NCBI RefSeq assembly: GCF_016908855.1
Contig: NZ_JAFBER010000002.1
Coordinates: forward strand, 124,001-188,000
DNA from: Scopulibacillus daqui
GTDB taxonomy: Bacteria > Bacillota > Bacilli > Bacillales > Sporolactobacillaceae
DNA length: 64,000 nucleotides
Direction: 5' to 3'
Both the position numbers and the translations under genes were made by a program. Shown in pieces: positions 10,415 to 19,063 of the stretch; positions within the stretch are counted from its first letter, which is position 1, and each line of letters opens with the position of its first letter. The notes below the pieces were generated by a model. That model was not told the origin of the DNA. It saw only the letters and a list, made by a program, of their open reading frames with translations, and made no database searches.

Positions 10415-11419
10415 ATGACACGGCAAAAACAACTTCAGCAAAATGGCAAAGATAAAGCGGCTGTTCTGCTTGTTTCACTAGGCGCTGATATTTCGGCGGA
10501 AATATATAAACATTTAACCGAGGAGGAAATTGAAGAACTGACTCTCTCAATTTCAAATGTAAGAAGCATTGATAAAGAAACAAAAAATCAAGTGATTGCT
10601 GAATTTTATCAGCTGGCTCTCGCTAAGGAGTATATTTCCAAAGGAGGTATGAGTTATGCAAAACAAATTTTAGAAAAGGCATTAGGGCCGGATGAAGCAA
10701 TGATTATTATCAACAAGCTGACATCTATAGTGAGGCCGTTTGATTTTATGAGGAAGGCTGATCCTAAACAAATTCTGAACTATATTCAAAACGAGCATCC
10801 GCAAACCATAGCGCTGGTTCTTTCTTACCTTGAGCCTCAACAGTCATCACAAATTATATCTGAGCTTCAGGAAGACATTCAGGCTGATGTCGCGAGAAGA
10901 ATAGCGCTGATGGATCGTACATCTCCAGAAATTATCAGCCAAGTAGAACATATTTTAAAGCAAAAGCTGTCAGTTGCAGACGACTATACTCAGACCGGCG
11001 GTATTGAAACAGTTGTTGATGTTCTAAATGGGGTTGATAGAACGACTGAAAAGACAATTCTTGAGCATTTGGATGCTCAAGATCCAGACCTTGCGGAAGA
11101 AATCAAAAAAAGGCTGTTTGCTTTTGAAGATATTATCGCTCTCGATGACCGAAGCATTCAGCGTTTGGTTCGTGAAGTTAATAATGAGGACTTGCTGTTA
11201 TCACTAAAAACAGCCAGTGATGAACTTAAACAAGTTTTGTTTAAAAATATGTCAGAGCGGATGGCAGAAACGCTTAAGGAAGAAATGGAATTCATGGGGC
11301 CGGTGCAATTGCGGGAAGTTGAAGAAGCGAAAACCCGTATTGTAAATGTCATCAGAAAACTTGAAGATGCTGGTGAAATTGTCATTGCCCGGAGCGGCGG
11401 AGATGGTGTCATTGTCTAA
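10415..11419 (+). CDS. fliG: Flagellar motor switch protein FliG
   Basis: Cytoplasmic C-ring protein that contacts the stator and generates torque. The N-terminal (KAAVLLVSLGADISAEIYKHL), middle (EHPQTIALVLSYLEP, the EHPQ motif) and C-terminal torque domains are all present. The C-terminal charged segment (REVEEAKTRIVNVIRKLED) and the final GGDGVIV match the family. 334 residues, full length. AAAGGAGG precedes the ATG. Overlaps the start of fliH. No sign of decay despite loss of the chemotaxis genes. Confidence 0.97.
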   Translation: MTRQKQLQQNGKDKAAVLLVSLGADISAEIYKHLTEEEIEELTLSISNVRSIDKETKNQVIAEFYQLALAKEYISKGGMSYAKQILEKALGPDEAMIIINKLTSIVRPFDFMRKADPKQILNYIQNEHPQTIALVLSYLEPQQSSQIISELQEDIQADVARRIALMDRTSPEIISQVEHILKQKLSVADDYTQTGGIETVVDVLNGVDRTTEKTILEHLDAQDPDLAEEIKKRLFAFEDIIALDDRSIQRLVREVNNEDLLLSLKTASDELKQVLFKNMSERMAETLKEEMEFMGPVQLREVEEAKTRIVNVIRKLEDAGEIVIARSGGDGVIV

Positions 11420-12149
11420 CGTGTTAAAATTGCCGATCTTTCTTCGAAGTAAAAGGCAGCTATCCTTAACAAAGGTAGATCATGATAAGTTTGAAAATGG
11501 GGAAAATGCCGGCAAGGCTGAAATGTTTGAATCAAATGATCATAGCCAAGTCAAAAAAATTGATTTAGAGGCGCAGAGAAAATATAAGCAAATGCAAGCC
11601 GCCTTTAAAGAAAAATGCGAGGCGGCTTATCAGGAACAGCGTCAGAAGGGTTATAATGATGGCTTACTCGAAGGGAAAAAAGAAGGGCAAGCATTATATA
11701 AAGAGAAAATAAATCAGGCCAATCAGTTGATTTCCGATGCAGAAGAAGCTTATGGCGAATATTTATCAAAAGCTGAACCGGAAATTATGCGAATCGCTTT
11801 ACGAATAGCAGAATCGATTATTAATACGACTTTAGAAGAGGAGCCCGAGCGATGGATGCCGTTAATTAAAAAGGCGGTAGCAAAGGTTAAAGAGCAAAAA
11901 TCAATAACAATTACGGTGCCTCCTGAACGGTTTAAGTTGGTATTGGATCATCAAAAAGAACTATCATCATTAGTTTGCGGTGCAAATCTGCAGGTTTTTG
12001 CTGATGAACAATTGGACAGCCATGAATGCCATATTGAAACACCGTTTGGAAAAATTGATGCGAGTATTGATTCTCAATTAAAGGTAATGAAGCAGACGCT
12101 TAGTGAAATGATGGAGGCAGAAAAGGATGAGAGCCATTCAGCTAATTGA
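11403..12149 (+). CDS. fliH: Flagellar assembly protein FliH
   Basis: Peripheral stator of the flagellar export ATPase that regulates FliI. The charged, coiled-coil N-terminal half and the C-terminal V/F-ATPase subunit-E-like domain (IMRIALRIAESIINTTLEEEPE, then VFADEQLDSHECHIETPFGKI) are typical. Start: MVSLSNVLK at 11403 aligns with other FliH proteins and overlaps fliG by 17 bp; a GTG at 11406 is equally possible, and the frame is also open further upstream within fliG. About 248 residues. Confidence 0.92.
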   Translation: MVSLSNVLKLPIFLRSKRQLSLTKVDHDKFENGENAGKAEMFESNDHSQVKKIDLEAQRKYKQMQAAFKEKCEAAYQEQRQKGYNDGLLEGKKEGQALYKEKINQANQLISDAEEAYGEYLSKAEPEIMRIALRIAESIINTTLEEEPERWMPLIKKAVAKVKEQKSITITVPPERFKLVLDHQKELSSLVCGANLQVFADEQLDSHECHIETPFGKIDASIDSQLKVMKQTLSEMMEAEKDESHSAN

Positions 12150-13443
12150 TAAAATCAGCACAATTGATACATACAAAAGGTTTGGGAAAATCACAAGGGC
12201 TGTTGGGCTGCTGCTTGAATCGAGGGGACCAATCGCGTCAATTGGCGATGTTTGCCGCATTCATTTAAAAAAAGAAAAGCAAATTGTCTTGGCGGAGGTT
12301 GTAGGATTTAAGGAAGAACACGTATTATTAATGCCTTATACTGATGCTGCCCATATATCACCAGGGAGTCTTGTTGAAACGACAGGTAAACCGCTAGAAA
12401 TTAAAGTCAGCCATGATTTGATTGGAAGTGTTTGTGACAGCTTAGCTGTACCAATGGAAGGGTATTTAAAGCAAACGCCTATGCCGAGGATGCCAACATC
12501 TAATGAACCGCCGGATCCAATGACGCGCCCCAGAATCACAGAACCTATGGCAACGGGTATTCGTGCGATTGATGGTTTATTAACGGTCGGCAAAGGTCAG
12601 CGTATGGGGATATTTGCCGGCAGCGGTGTCGGAAAAAGCACGCTTCTCGGTATGATCGCCCGCCATACTTCTGCCGATTTAAATGTTATCGCGCTTATTG
12701 GTGAAAGGGGGAGAGAAGTCCGGGATTTTATTGAAAGAGATTTGGGTCCCGACGGTCTTGAAAGATCAATTGTAATTGTCGCAACATCCGATCAGCCGGC
12801 TCTTATGAGAATTAAAGGCGCCTTAACGGCGACATCGATTGCTGAGTATTTCAGATCCGAGGGGCAGAATGTCCTGCTTATGATGGATTCATTGACAAGG
12901 GTAGCTATGGCTCAGCGCGAAATTGGCCTGGCCGCAGGGGAGCCGCCGACAACAAAAGGTTATCCACCGTCTGTTTTTGCTATGCTTCCAAAATTGCTGG
13001 AAAGAACCGGAACGGATATGAACGGGTCCATATCAGCATTTTATACAGTATTGGTTGATGGCGGCGACTTTGATGAGCCGATATCTGATGCTGCCCGCGG
13101 GATTCTGGATGGCCATATCATTCTTGATAGGGAATTGGCTCAAAAAGGCCAATATCCTGCTATTAACATATTGCAAAGCATCAGCCGTGTGATGAATGAT
13201 ATTGTATCTGATGAGCATTTAGGCGCGGCTCATCAATTTCGGGAACTTTTAGCCGAATATGTTGAATCAGAAGATCTCATCAATATTGGCGCCTATAAAC
13301 CTGGATCTTCAAAGGAAATTGACGAAGCCATCCGGCTTCACCCTATTATCCAGTCTTACTTAAAGCAGCCGCGAAACGAAAGTCAAAGTCTTGCAGAGGC
13401 CGTAAACCAGCTTATTGAACAATTTGGAAGGAGGACAGGATAA
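12127..13443 (+). CDS. fliI: Flagellum-specific ATPase FliI
   Basis: Hexameric ATPase of the flagellar type III export apparatus, related to F1 beta. Walker A GSGVGKST spans 165-172 and the DSLTRVAMAQREIGLAAGEPP signature follows (the core is DSLTRVAMAQREIGL). 438 residues, normal length. It overlaps fliH by 23 bp, with GGAGG 10 nt upstream of the ATG. The gene end itself carries the GGAAGGAGG ribosome site for fliJ, so the pair is translationally coupled. Confidence 0.97.
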   Translation: MRAIQLIDKISTIDTYKRFGKITRAVGLLLESRGPIASIGDVCRIHLKKEKQIVLAEVVGFKEEHVLLMPYTDAAHISPGSLVETTGKPLEIKVSHDLIGSVCDSLAVPMEGYLKQTPMPRMPTSNEPPDPMTRPRITEPMATGIRAIDGLLTVGKGQRMGIFAGSGVGKSTLLGMIARHTSADLNVIALIGERGREVRDFIERDLGPDGLERSIVIVATSDQPALMRIKGALTATSIAEYFRSEGQNVLLMMDSLTRVAMAQREIGLAAGEPPTTKGYPPSVFAMLPKLLERTGTDMNGSISAFYTVLVDGGDFDEPISDAARGILDGHIILDRELAQKGQYPAINILQSISRVMNDIVSDEHLGAAHQFRELLAEYVESEDLINIGAYKPGSSKEIDEAIRLHPIIQSYLKQPRNESQSLAEAVNQLIEQFGRRTG

Positions 13444-13444
13444 G

Positions 13445-13879
13445 GTGCCGTATAAGTTTTCTTTGCAAAGAGTATTAAATATTTCCGAAAATGAAAAGAA
13501 ACAGCTTGAGTCAGAATACCAATTGATTTATGAAGGCTTTGAAAAACTGGCTAATAAATTGTTATCACTGATGAAAAAGAAAGAAGAGGTTCAAACCCGA
13601 CTGCAGCAATCACTGCAAACTATGGTCACTGTCGATAGCATCAAATGGCAAATCGATTATGTTGAAAGCCTTGAAAGGCGTATTGAGGAGCAGCAGATTA
13701 AATATGAGAAAGCGAGGGGAAAGTTAGAGTTCTTTCAATCGTTAATCAAAGAAAAGATGATAGAAATAAAAAAATACGAGACATTAAAAGAGCAAAAGCG
13801 GATCAATGATTTAAAGGATGAAAAGAAACGGGAAATGAAATTGATGGACGAAACGGCATTGCTTCATTTCATCAATTAA
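13445..13879 (+). CDS. fliJ: Flagellar export chaperone FliJ
   Basis: Coiled-coil protein of the export apparatus, resembling the F1 gamma stalk. The 144-residue product is nearly all charged helix (YKFSLQRVLNISENEKKQLE at the start, then long Glu/Lys-rich heptads). The GTG at 13445 begins VPYKFSLQ and sits about 9 nt after GGAGG; the upstream in-frame extension to 13415 overlaps fliI and lacks a ribosome site. Position between fliI and motE matches the B. subtilis operon. Confidence 0.9.
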   Translation: MPYKFSLQRVLNISENEKKQLESEYQLIYEGFEKLANKLLSLMKKKEEVQTRLQQSLQTMVTVDSIKWQIDYVESLERRIEEQQIKYEKARGKLEFFQSLIKEKMIEIKKYETLKEQKRINDLKDEKKREMKLMDETALLHFIN

Positions 13880-13902
13880 TAAGCGTCAAAGCAGGGTGAA
13901 AA

Positions 13903-14517
13903 ATGGAAGAAACGAAACGCAAATCAAAAGTCTTAAAGGTTTTTCTTGTTGCTGGGTTCGTACTGCTATTGTTAACAGCTGCCATCATATTTTTAATGAA
14001 AGTTTCCGGATTTAGCTTTTCTGATATCCTGCCAAGTTCAAATGAGGGATCCGAAAATCAATTGACAGCTGAAATAGAATCTTTAAAAGAGACAGTAAAA
14101 AAACAAAAAAAGACCATTAAGGACTTAAACGATCAAAATAAAGAAAAGTCAGATAAAATCAATCAGCTGGAAAATGATTTAGAACAGCAAAAAGCGGAAG
14201 AGAAGAATCAGGCAACCGACGCGAAAAAACAGAAAAAGCAACAAAGGGCTAACATGATACAACAAACTTATAAAAATATGGATCCTGAAAAAGCCGCCGC
14301 TATTTTTGCAGAAATGAAGAACCCAAGGGCTGCCTTATATATAAATATGCTGGATGACAAGACCAAAGCGGCTGTTTTAGAGAACTTGCCTGCCAAAAAA
14401 GCAGCAAGCATTACGCCGTTATTAAAGGCGCAGCAAAAGCCTGTTCAAAACAATAAAGGTGCTAACGGCGGCAATCTTGATAACAGCGAATCCTCTGCAC
14501 CAAATGAAGGGGAGTAA
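13903..14517 (+). CDS. motE: MotE-family flagellar protein (YlxF)
   Basis: Single-pass membrane protein with TM at about 13-33, a Lys/Glu/Gln coiled coil (about 55-110) and the MgtE-N/MotE-like domain (MDPEKAAAIFAEM, then AALYINMLDDKTKAAVLENL). In related bacteria MotE is a periplasmic chaperone for the MotA/B stator. The Bacillus ortholog YlxF sits at the same place between fliJ and fliK. 204 residues with an Asn/Ser-rich tail. The assignment to the family is firm; the exact role in this species is inferred. Confidence 0.85.
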   Translation: MEETKRKSKVLKVFLVAGFVLLLLTAAIIFLMKVSGFSFSDILPSSNEGSENQLTAEIESLKETVKKQKKTIKDLNDQNKEKSDKINQLENDLEQQKAEEKNQATDAKKQKKQQRANMIQQTYKNMDPEKAAAIFAEMKNPRAALYINMLDDKTKAAVLENLPAKKAASITPLLKAQQKPVQNNKGANGGNLDNSESSAPNEGE

Positions 14518-14525
14518 GCATTAGG

Positions 14526-16061
14526 ATGCTGTCCGTATCGAATTCATTGAACTTTAATTCAGAAAACAGCAATAAAAGATCTACTCATTCCAGCGAGTCT
14601 GGCGAAATAGTGTCTCCGTTTGCTGTCATAATAAGCCAAATGGCTGGGGAAAAATGCTCTGAACGGCAGCGTAACATGCCTGATATATCAACTGAATCGC
14701 AATATATTAACAAAAGCGGCGAAACGTTCAAAACATACTGTAAAAAGATTGCCGATTTAAAATTAAACTTTGAAAAAATTGATCAGAATGAATGGCCAAC
14801 CCGACTCATTCAATATTTTGGAAAAGCACTCAGCAACTATAACCCATCCGGAATTCAAAATCAGAATAACAGCCAAAATAACCCACACCACGGGGGCGTT
14901 CAAGAAGGCGTTCGATCGAAACCGGATTTTTCTCGATATAAGAACATCGCTTATTTGGATAAGCATGCTGAACAGCAGCTTCGAAAAAGTGAGCCGCCTT
15001 TCTCGATTCAAAACGATTATGGCCAATCCGAAACAAATGATCAAGTTATTAATCAAATAAACCAATTGATAAACCAATTATTTACTGACTATAGCGAAGA
15101 TAAACAACCGAATCAATTGGAAAGCAACGATAGGCGGAACTTCCTGGTCAATCATTTGAAGAATATGCTTCAAATCATGCCAGATCAAAAAATGGTCTTG
15201 AAAATAGAAGCGGAACTCAATCAATTATTGACTCATTTCGAGAAGCATATGAACGGGCAATCAAAATATCCAAATTCAGATGGTTTAAATTTTATTAAAC
15301 AATTAGATGCCCTAGCGTCTGTAGAACAAGAACAAACGCTGACTGAGAAACGGCAACAAATAAGCGGGCAAAGGCCAAGTCCCCATCATAGGCCGGCGGT
15401 GAAACAATTGTTTGGCCGTTCGGTTCAAGCTAATGACAAAGCCCTATTATCTCTTATGCCGAAAGAACAAAATAAGCTTTTTAAAACCATTCATGTTAAA
15501 ACAGAATCGGAACAGCCGAAACCGCTGCAGACAGAGAAGCCGCCTGTTTTATCCTTTCATACAGGACCGATGAATAAATGGCAGCAATTGATGATTCATG
15601 AAATCAATCAGCCGAAGACGGCAAACAATCAATCAATCGTTGAGCAAATAAGTCAATATTTATCAGCTAACCGTTTGTTGATCATCAAAAATGGCGGACA
15701 CGAATTCTCAATAAAACTGTACCCGGATCATTTAGGAGAATTGAAGATATTGATTCATACAGAAAAGGGCAGTTTAACAGCGAAAATATTGGCCTCGACA
15801 TCCGAAGCCAAACAGATGTTGCAGTCGCAGCTTCATCATTTAAAACAAAGCTTAATCGCCGCGGACATACCGATGCAAAAGGTAGAAATCGATCTTTCAA
15901 CGATGGACAGCCGTCATGAATCCAGTTTCTCTGATGGCCAAAAAGATCAATCGGGCAAAGGGCAAGAGCGTCATTCCAAACGTCATGATAATCAAGATGA
16001 GAAAGGGATATCAAATGACGAGAAATTAAGCTTTTTTGAGCAGTTAGCTAAGGAGGTGTGA
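14526..16061 (+). CDS. fliK: Flagellar hook-length control protein FliK
   Basis: Exported molecular ruler that sets hook length and triggers the export specificity switch through FlhB. The N-terminal two thirds are polar, Gln/Asn-rich and unconserved, as expected. The C-terminal Flg_hook domain is recognisable (KLYPDHLGELKILIHTEKG, then LHHLKQSLIAADIPMQKVEID), followed by a charged tail. 511 residues. Several antisense and alternate-frame ORFs in this region are by-products of its composition. flgD starts 4 bp after the stop. Confidence 0.9.
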   Translation: MLSVSNSLNFNSENSNKRSTHSSESGEIVSPFAVIISQMAGEKCSERQRNMPDISTESQYINKSGETFKTYCKKIADLKLNFEKIDQNEWPTRLIQYFGKALSNYNPSGIQNQNNSQNNPHHGGVQEGVRSKPDFSRYKNIAYLDKHAEQQLRKSEPPFSIQNDYGQSETNDQVINQINQLINQLFTDYSEDKQPNQLESNDRRNFLVNHLKNMLQIMPDQKMVLKIEAELNQLLTHFEKHMNGQSKYPNSDGLNFIKQLDALASVEQEQTLTEKRQQISGQRPSPHHRPAVKQLFGRSVQANDKALLSLMPKEQNKLFKTIHVKTESEQPKPLQTEKPPVLSFHTGPMNKWQQLMIHEINQPKTANNQSIVEQISQYLSANRLLIIKNGGHEFSIKLYPDHLGELKILIHTEKGSLTAKILASTSEAKQMLQSQLHHLKQSLIAADIPMQKVEIDLSTMDSRHESSFSDGQKDQSGKGQERHSKRHDNQDEKGISNDEKLSFFEQLAKEV

Positions 16062-16064
16062 CAG

Positions 16065-16526
16065 TTGAAAATTGCCGATGATTTATATTTGGAAAATAAA
16101 CCAGATGAAAAGAAATTGACAAGTAACAGTAACTTGGGAAAGGATGATTTCCTTAAGCTGCTTATCACAGAATTGAAGAATCAAGACCCAATGCAGCCGA
16201 TGGATAATAAAGATCTTATTTCGCAAATGGCAGCTTTTACATCTCTGGAACAAACACAAAATATGAGCGGGTCGATTGATAAGTTTGTAAATATGCAGTC
16301 TCAAAATCTTCTGGCCTCACAGGTTAATATGATAGGAAAGCATATCACGTGGAATAAGTCGTTCACAGATGCTGACAGCAGCCATGTTATTGACCAAATC
16401 ATCAGTCTGGTCACAGGCATTGCTGTCAAAGACGGCAAGGTTAAATACGTATCTGATACAGGAGAAACGATAGACCCTGGTCAAATAATTTCGATTTCAG
16501 CAAAACAAAGGGCGATTCGTTTTTAA
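16065..16526 (+). CDS. flgD: Flagellar hook assembly (capping) protein FlgD
   Basis: Hook cap scaffold needed for polymerising hook subunits. The family core GKDDFLKLLITELKNQDPM and the MDNKDLISQMAAFTSLEQ segment are clear. The TTG at 16065 is the start, 8 nt after AAGGAGG at the end of fliK. At 153 residues it lacks the C-terminal Ig-like/tudor part found in enterobacterial FlgD, which is the normal short Bacillus form and not a truncation. Confidence 0.93.
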   Translation: MKIADDLYLENKPDEKKLTSNSNLGKDDFLKLLITELKNQDPMQPMDNKDLISQMAAFTSLEQTQNMSGSIDKFVNMQSQNLLASQVNMIGKHITWNKSFTDADSSHVIDQIISLVTGIAVKDGKVKYVSDTGETIDPGQIISISAKQRAIRF

Positions 16527-16551
16527 TATATTTTTTTAAGGAGGAATAAAC

Positions 16552-17343
16552 ATGCTTCGATCAATGTATTCAGGGATCAGCGGTATGAAAAACTTTCAAA
16601 CAAAATTAGATGTGATCGGCAACAACATTGCTAATGTCAGTACTTATGGATTTAAAAAAGCGAGAATAACCTTTAAAGATATGATCAGCCAGGAAACACA
16701 AGGCGCGAACGGTCCTCAAAACGATCGCGGCGGAACCAATGCCAAACAGATTGGCCTTGGGGTTGACGCTGCTTCTATAGACAACATACAAGGTCAAGGA
16801 AGTTTGCAAAATACCGGGAGAAAGCTTGATTTAGCGATATCAGGAGACGGCTTTTTTATTGTTAGAGACGGAAATCAAACCTATTATACACGGGCTGGAA
16901 ATTTCTATCTTGATAGAGATGGCTATATCGTTAATGCTGACGGTATGAGATTGCTGGGCACAAACGGAGCCATACAAATTGATAAAAATGGGTTAAAAGA
17001 TTTTTCGGTTGGAAAGTCTGGAGAAATTACAGGAGTAAATACAAATGGGCAAACAGTCTTTTTAGGTCAGATTCAACTCGCTAACTTTAATAATTCGGAA
17101 GGCCTTAAGAAAGCAGGAGGTACGCTGTTTGAAACGTCGCCTAATTCGGGAAATGCAATTTTGTCCATGCCTGGAGAAAACGGCGCCGGTGAAATTGCAG
17201 TAGGCGAGCTGGAAATGTCGAATGTTGATTTGTCAGAAGAATTCACATCGATGATTGAAGCTCAGCGCGGATTCCAATCGAATGCTAGAGTGATTACAAC
17301 CTCAGATCAAATCCTTGAGGAACTTGTTAATTTGAAACGTTAA
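16552..17343 (+). CDS. flgE: Flagellar hook protein FlgE (FlgG-type)
   Basis: Rod/hook-family protein; at this locus in B. subtilis the 264-residue ortholog is the hook subunit FlgE, although by sequence it resembles FlgG of other bacteria. N-terminal SMYSGISGMKNFQTKLDVIG and NNIANVSTYGFKK, central DGFFIVRDG with YYTRAGNFYLD, and C-terminal SNVDLSEEFTSMIEAQRGFQ are all present. 263 residues. AAGGAGG lies just before the ATG. The call as hook protein rests on conserved gene order. Confidence 0.93.
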   Translation: MLRSMYSGISGMKNFQTKLDVIGNNIANVSTYGFKKARITFKDMISQETQGANGPQNDRGGTNAKQIGLGVDAASIDNIQGQGSLQNTGRKLDLAISGDGFFIVRDGNQTYYTRAGNFYLDRDGYIVNADGMRLLGTNGAIQIDKNGLKDFSVGKSGEITGVNTNGQTVFLGQIQLANFNNSEGLKKAGGTLFETSPNSGNAILSMPGENGAGEIAVGELEMSNVDLSEEFTSMIEAQRGFQSNARVITTSDQILEELVNLKR

Positions 17344-17388
17344 ATTAAAGGAGGCTTGGCCAAGCATTTAGGCTTGGGTCTATATACC

Positions 17389-17625
17389 ATGATTAAACTC
17401 ACCCGTCTGAATGGCCGCACGTTTATATTAAATGTTTTATTAATAGAACAAATTGAGTCGCTGCCAGATACAACGATTACATTAACTAACGGCAAGAAAA
17501 TCGTTGTGAAGGATTCGCTTGACGACGTTTCGAAAAAAGCGCGGGATTTTATACGTAAGATACCGCTTGTATCTTTAACTGCGGCCAGGGAGGGAATGTC
17601 TTCGTGTTCAGAAGCAAAGGAATAA
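17389..17625 (+). CDS. swrD: FlbD/SwrD-family flagellar protein
   Basis: Small protein of the FlbD family (IKLTRLNGRTFILNVLLIEQ, then PDTTITLTNGKKIVVKDSLD). The B. subtilis ortholog SwrD (YlzI) raises flagellar motor power and aids swarming. The ATG at 17389 matches family starts but lacks a nearby ribosome site; the only good one (AAAGGAGG) is about 35 nt upstream, and the perfect palindrome GCTTGGCCAAGC separates them. 78 residues. It overlaps fliL by 22 bp. Confidence 0.85.
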   Translation: MIKLTRLNGRTFILNVLLIEQIESLPDTTITLTNGKKIVVKDSLDDVSKKARDFIRKIPLVSLTAAREGMSSCSEAKE

Positions 17626-18047
17626 AAATATTATTTGCCACTGTTTTTATTTTAATAGTAATCGGATTAGGCGTTTATATTTGGTTTTATTTTATCGATT
17701 CGAATAAGGGCGTTTCAGCCAAAGATAAAAAAGATGACATTAACTATATTGTTAATAAACTGACCTTTGAAACCGATGAAATGACAACCAACATGAAAGA
17801 TAACCATTACTTGAAAGTCCAATTCAAAATTCAATTATCAAACAAAGAGGCAAAAGAAGAATTGACGGATAGGGCATTCCAAGTTAAGAATACTATCATT
17901 TATATTTTGTCCGGGTTAACACCCCGGGACTTGCAAGGACCTAAAGGCCTTAAGAACCTTGAAAATTCAATAAAATATAAGGTTAATCAATACCTTGAAA
18001 GCGGCCAAGTGACCCATGTTTATACAACAGAAAAAATCATTCAGTAA
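17604..18047 (+). CDS. fliL: Flagellar basal body-associated protein FliL
   Basis: Inner-membrane protein near the stator-rotor interface. One N-terminal TM segment (about residues 7-30, ILFATVFILIVIGLGVYIWF) and a periplasmic domain with the typical C-terminal region (LTPRDLQGPKGLKNLENSIK, then GQVTHVYTTEKIIQ). GTG start at 17604, about 9 nt after GGGAGGG. 147 residues. Placed between swrD and fliM, as in B. subtilis. Confidence 0.93.
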   Translation: MFRSKGIKILFATVFILIVIGLGVYIWFYFIDSNKGVSAKDKKDDINYIVNKLTFETDEMTTNMKDNHYLKVQFKIQLSNKEAKEELTDRAFQVKNTIIYILSGLTPRDLQGPKGLKNLENSIKYKVNQYLESGQVTHVYTTEKIIQ

Positions 18048-18079
18048 TTGCATATCGCGTGTGGCGAGGGGGGCTGCAA

Positions 18080-19063
18080 TTGTATAAGATGTTATCCGAA
18101 TCTGAAATTGATAAGTTACTCTCATCCATTTCAACAGGCAGCAAATTAAAAAAGGAGGATCAGGCCAAAAAAATAAATGTTTATGATTTTAAAAAGGCGC
18201 TCCGATTTTCTAAAGATCAAGTCCAACGTCTATTTAAAATTCATGAAAACTATGCAAGGCTATTAACGTCTTATTTGTCTAACCATCTTCGTACGGATGT
18301 CCATATTAATGTTGCTTCTGTTGAACAGTTGCCTTATGAGGAGTTTGTGAGGTCAATCCCAAGTATGACGATCCTTAACATTTTTGAATCACCGCCTCTG
18401 AAAGGCAAAATGGCTGTTGAAGTCAATCCTAATGTAGCCTATGCAATGCTTGATAGACTATTGGGCGGATTAGGAGCCGGCATAAATAAGGCTGATAACT
18501 TGACCGAGATTGAAACAAAACTCATGAATAAATTATTTGATAAATGTCTGATATTGCTTAAAGAAGCATGGGCTGCTATCGATGATATCGAACCTAAGTT
18601 ATTGGATTTAGAGACGAATCCGCATTTTATGCAGTTAGTTTCGCCTAACGAAACAGTCATTGTAATTTCCCTGGAAACGACAATAAGTGAAGTCAGCGGC
18701 ATGATTAATATTTGCTTTCCGTATGTTCCCTTAGAGGAGATTTTGCAAAAATTGTCTGCGCAAGATGACTTGAATGAGAAAAAAGTCGAATATTCACAAG
18801 AAGATCGGAGGTCACTTGCGCACAGCATTAAAAAGTCGCTGTTACCGGTCGTTTCTGAATTGGGTCAGTCTGAAATGACTGTAAAGGAATTCCTAGATTT
18901 AAATGTTGGGGATGTTATTATGCTTAAACAAAAGGTGACAGACCCAAATATCATTAAAGTGGGCGGATATCCAAAATTTTACGGGCAGTTTGGTAAAAGA
19001 AGTCAACGTTTAGCTGTGCAAATTTTAAATACTTTTGATGAAGGAGATGAGAGTGATGAGTGA
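18080..19063 (+). CDS. fliM: Flagellar motor switch protein FliM
   Basis: C-ring protein. In chemotactic bacteria it binds phosphorylated CheY through its N-terminal peptide. That peptide is still present here (MLSESEIDKLLSSIS at about 4-18), even though the neighbouring cheY is a pseudogene. The middle domain (VYDFKKALRFSKDQVQRL; VEQLPYEEFVRSIPSMTILN) and the C-terminal SpoA domain (ELGQSEMTVKEFLDLNVGDV) are intact. The TTG at 18080 is preferred, 6-7 nt after GAGGGGGG; the ATG at 18089 is an alternative. 327 residues. Confidence 0.95.
   Translation: MYKMLSESEIDKLLSSISTGSKLKKEDQAKKINVYDFKKALRFSKDQVQRLFKIHENYARLLTSYLSNHLRTDVHINVASVEQLPYEEFVRSIPSMTILNIFESPPLKGKMAVEVNPNVAYAMLDRLLGGLGAGINKADNLTEIETKLMNKLFDKCLILLKEAWAAIDDIEPKLLDLETNPHFMQLVSPNETVIVISLETTISEVSGMINICFPYVPLEEILQKLSAQDDLNEKKVEYSQEDRRSLAHSIKKSLLPVVSELGQSEMTVKEFLDLNVGDVIMLKQKVTDPNIIKVGGYPKFYGQFGKRSQRLAVQILNTFDEGDESDE

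Noticed and set aside
14770-15060. Alternate-frame plus-strand ORFs inside fliK (14770-15060) and infB (44510-44692).
   Set aside because: They lie in low-complexity Asn/Gln/Lys-rich parts of the true genes, where spurious open frames are common.
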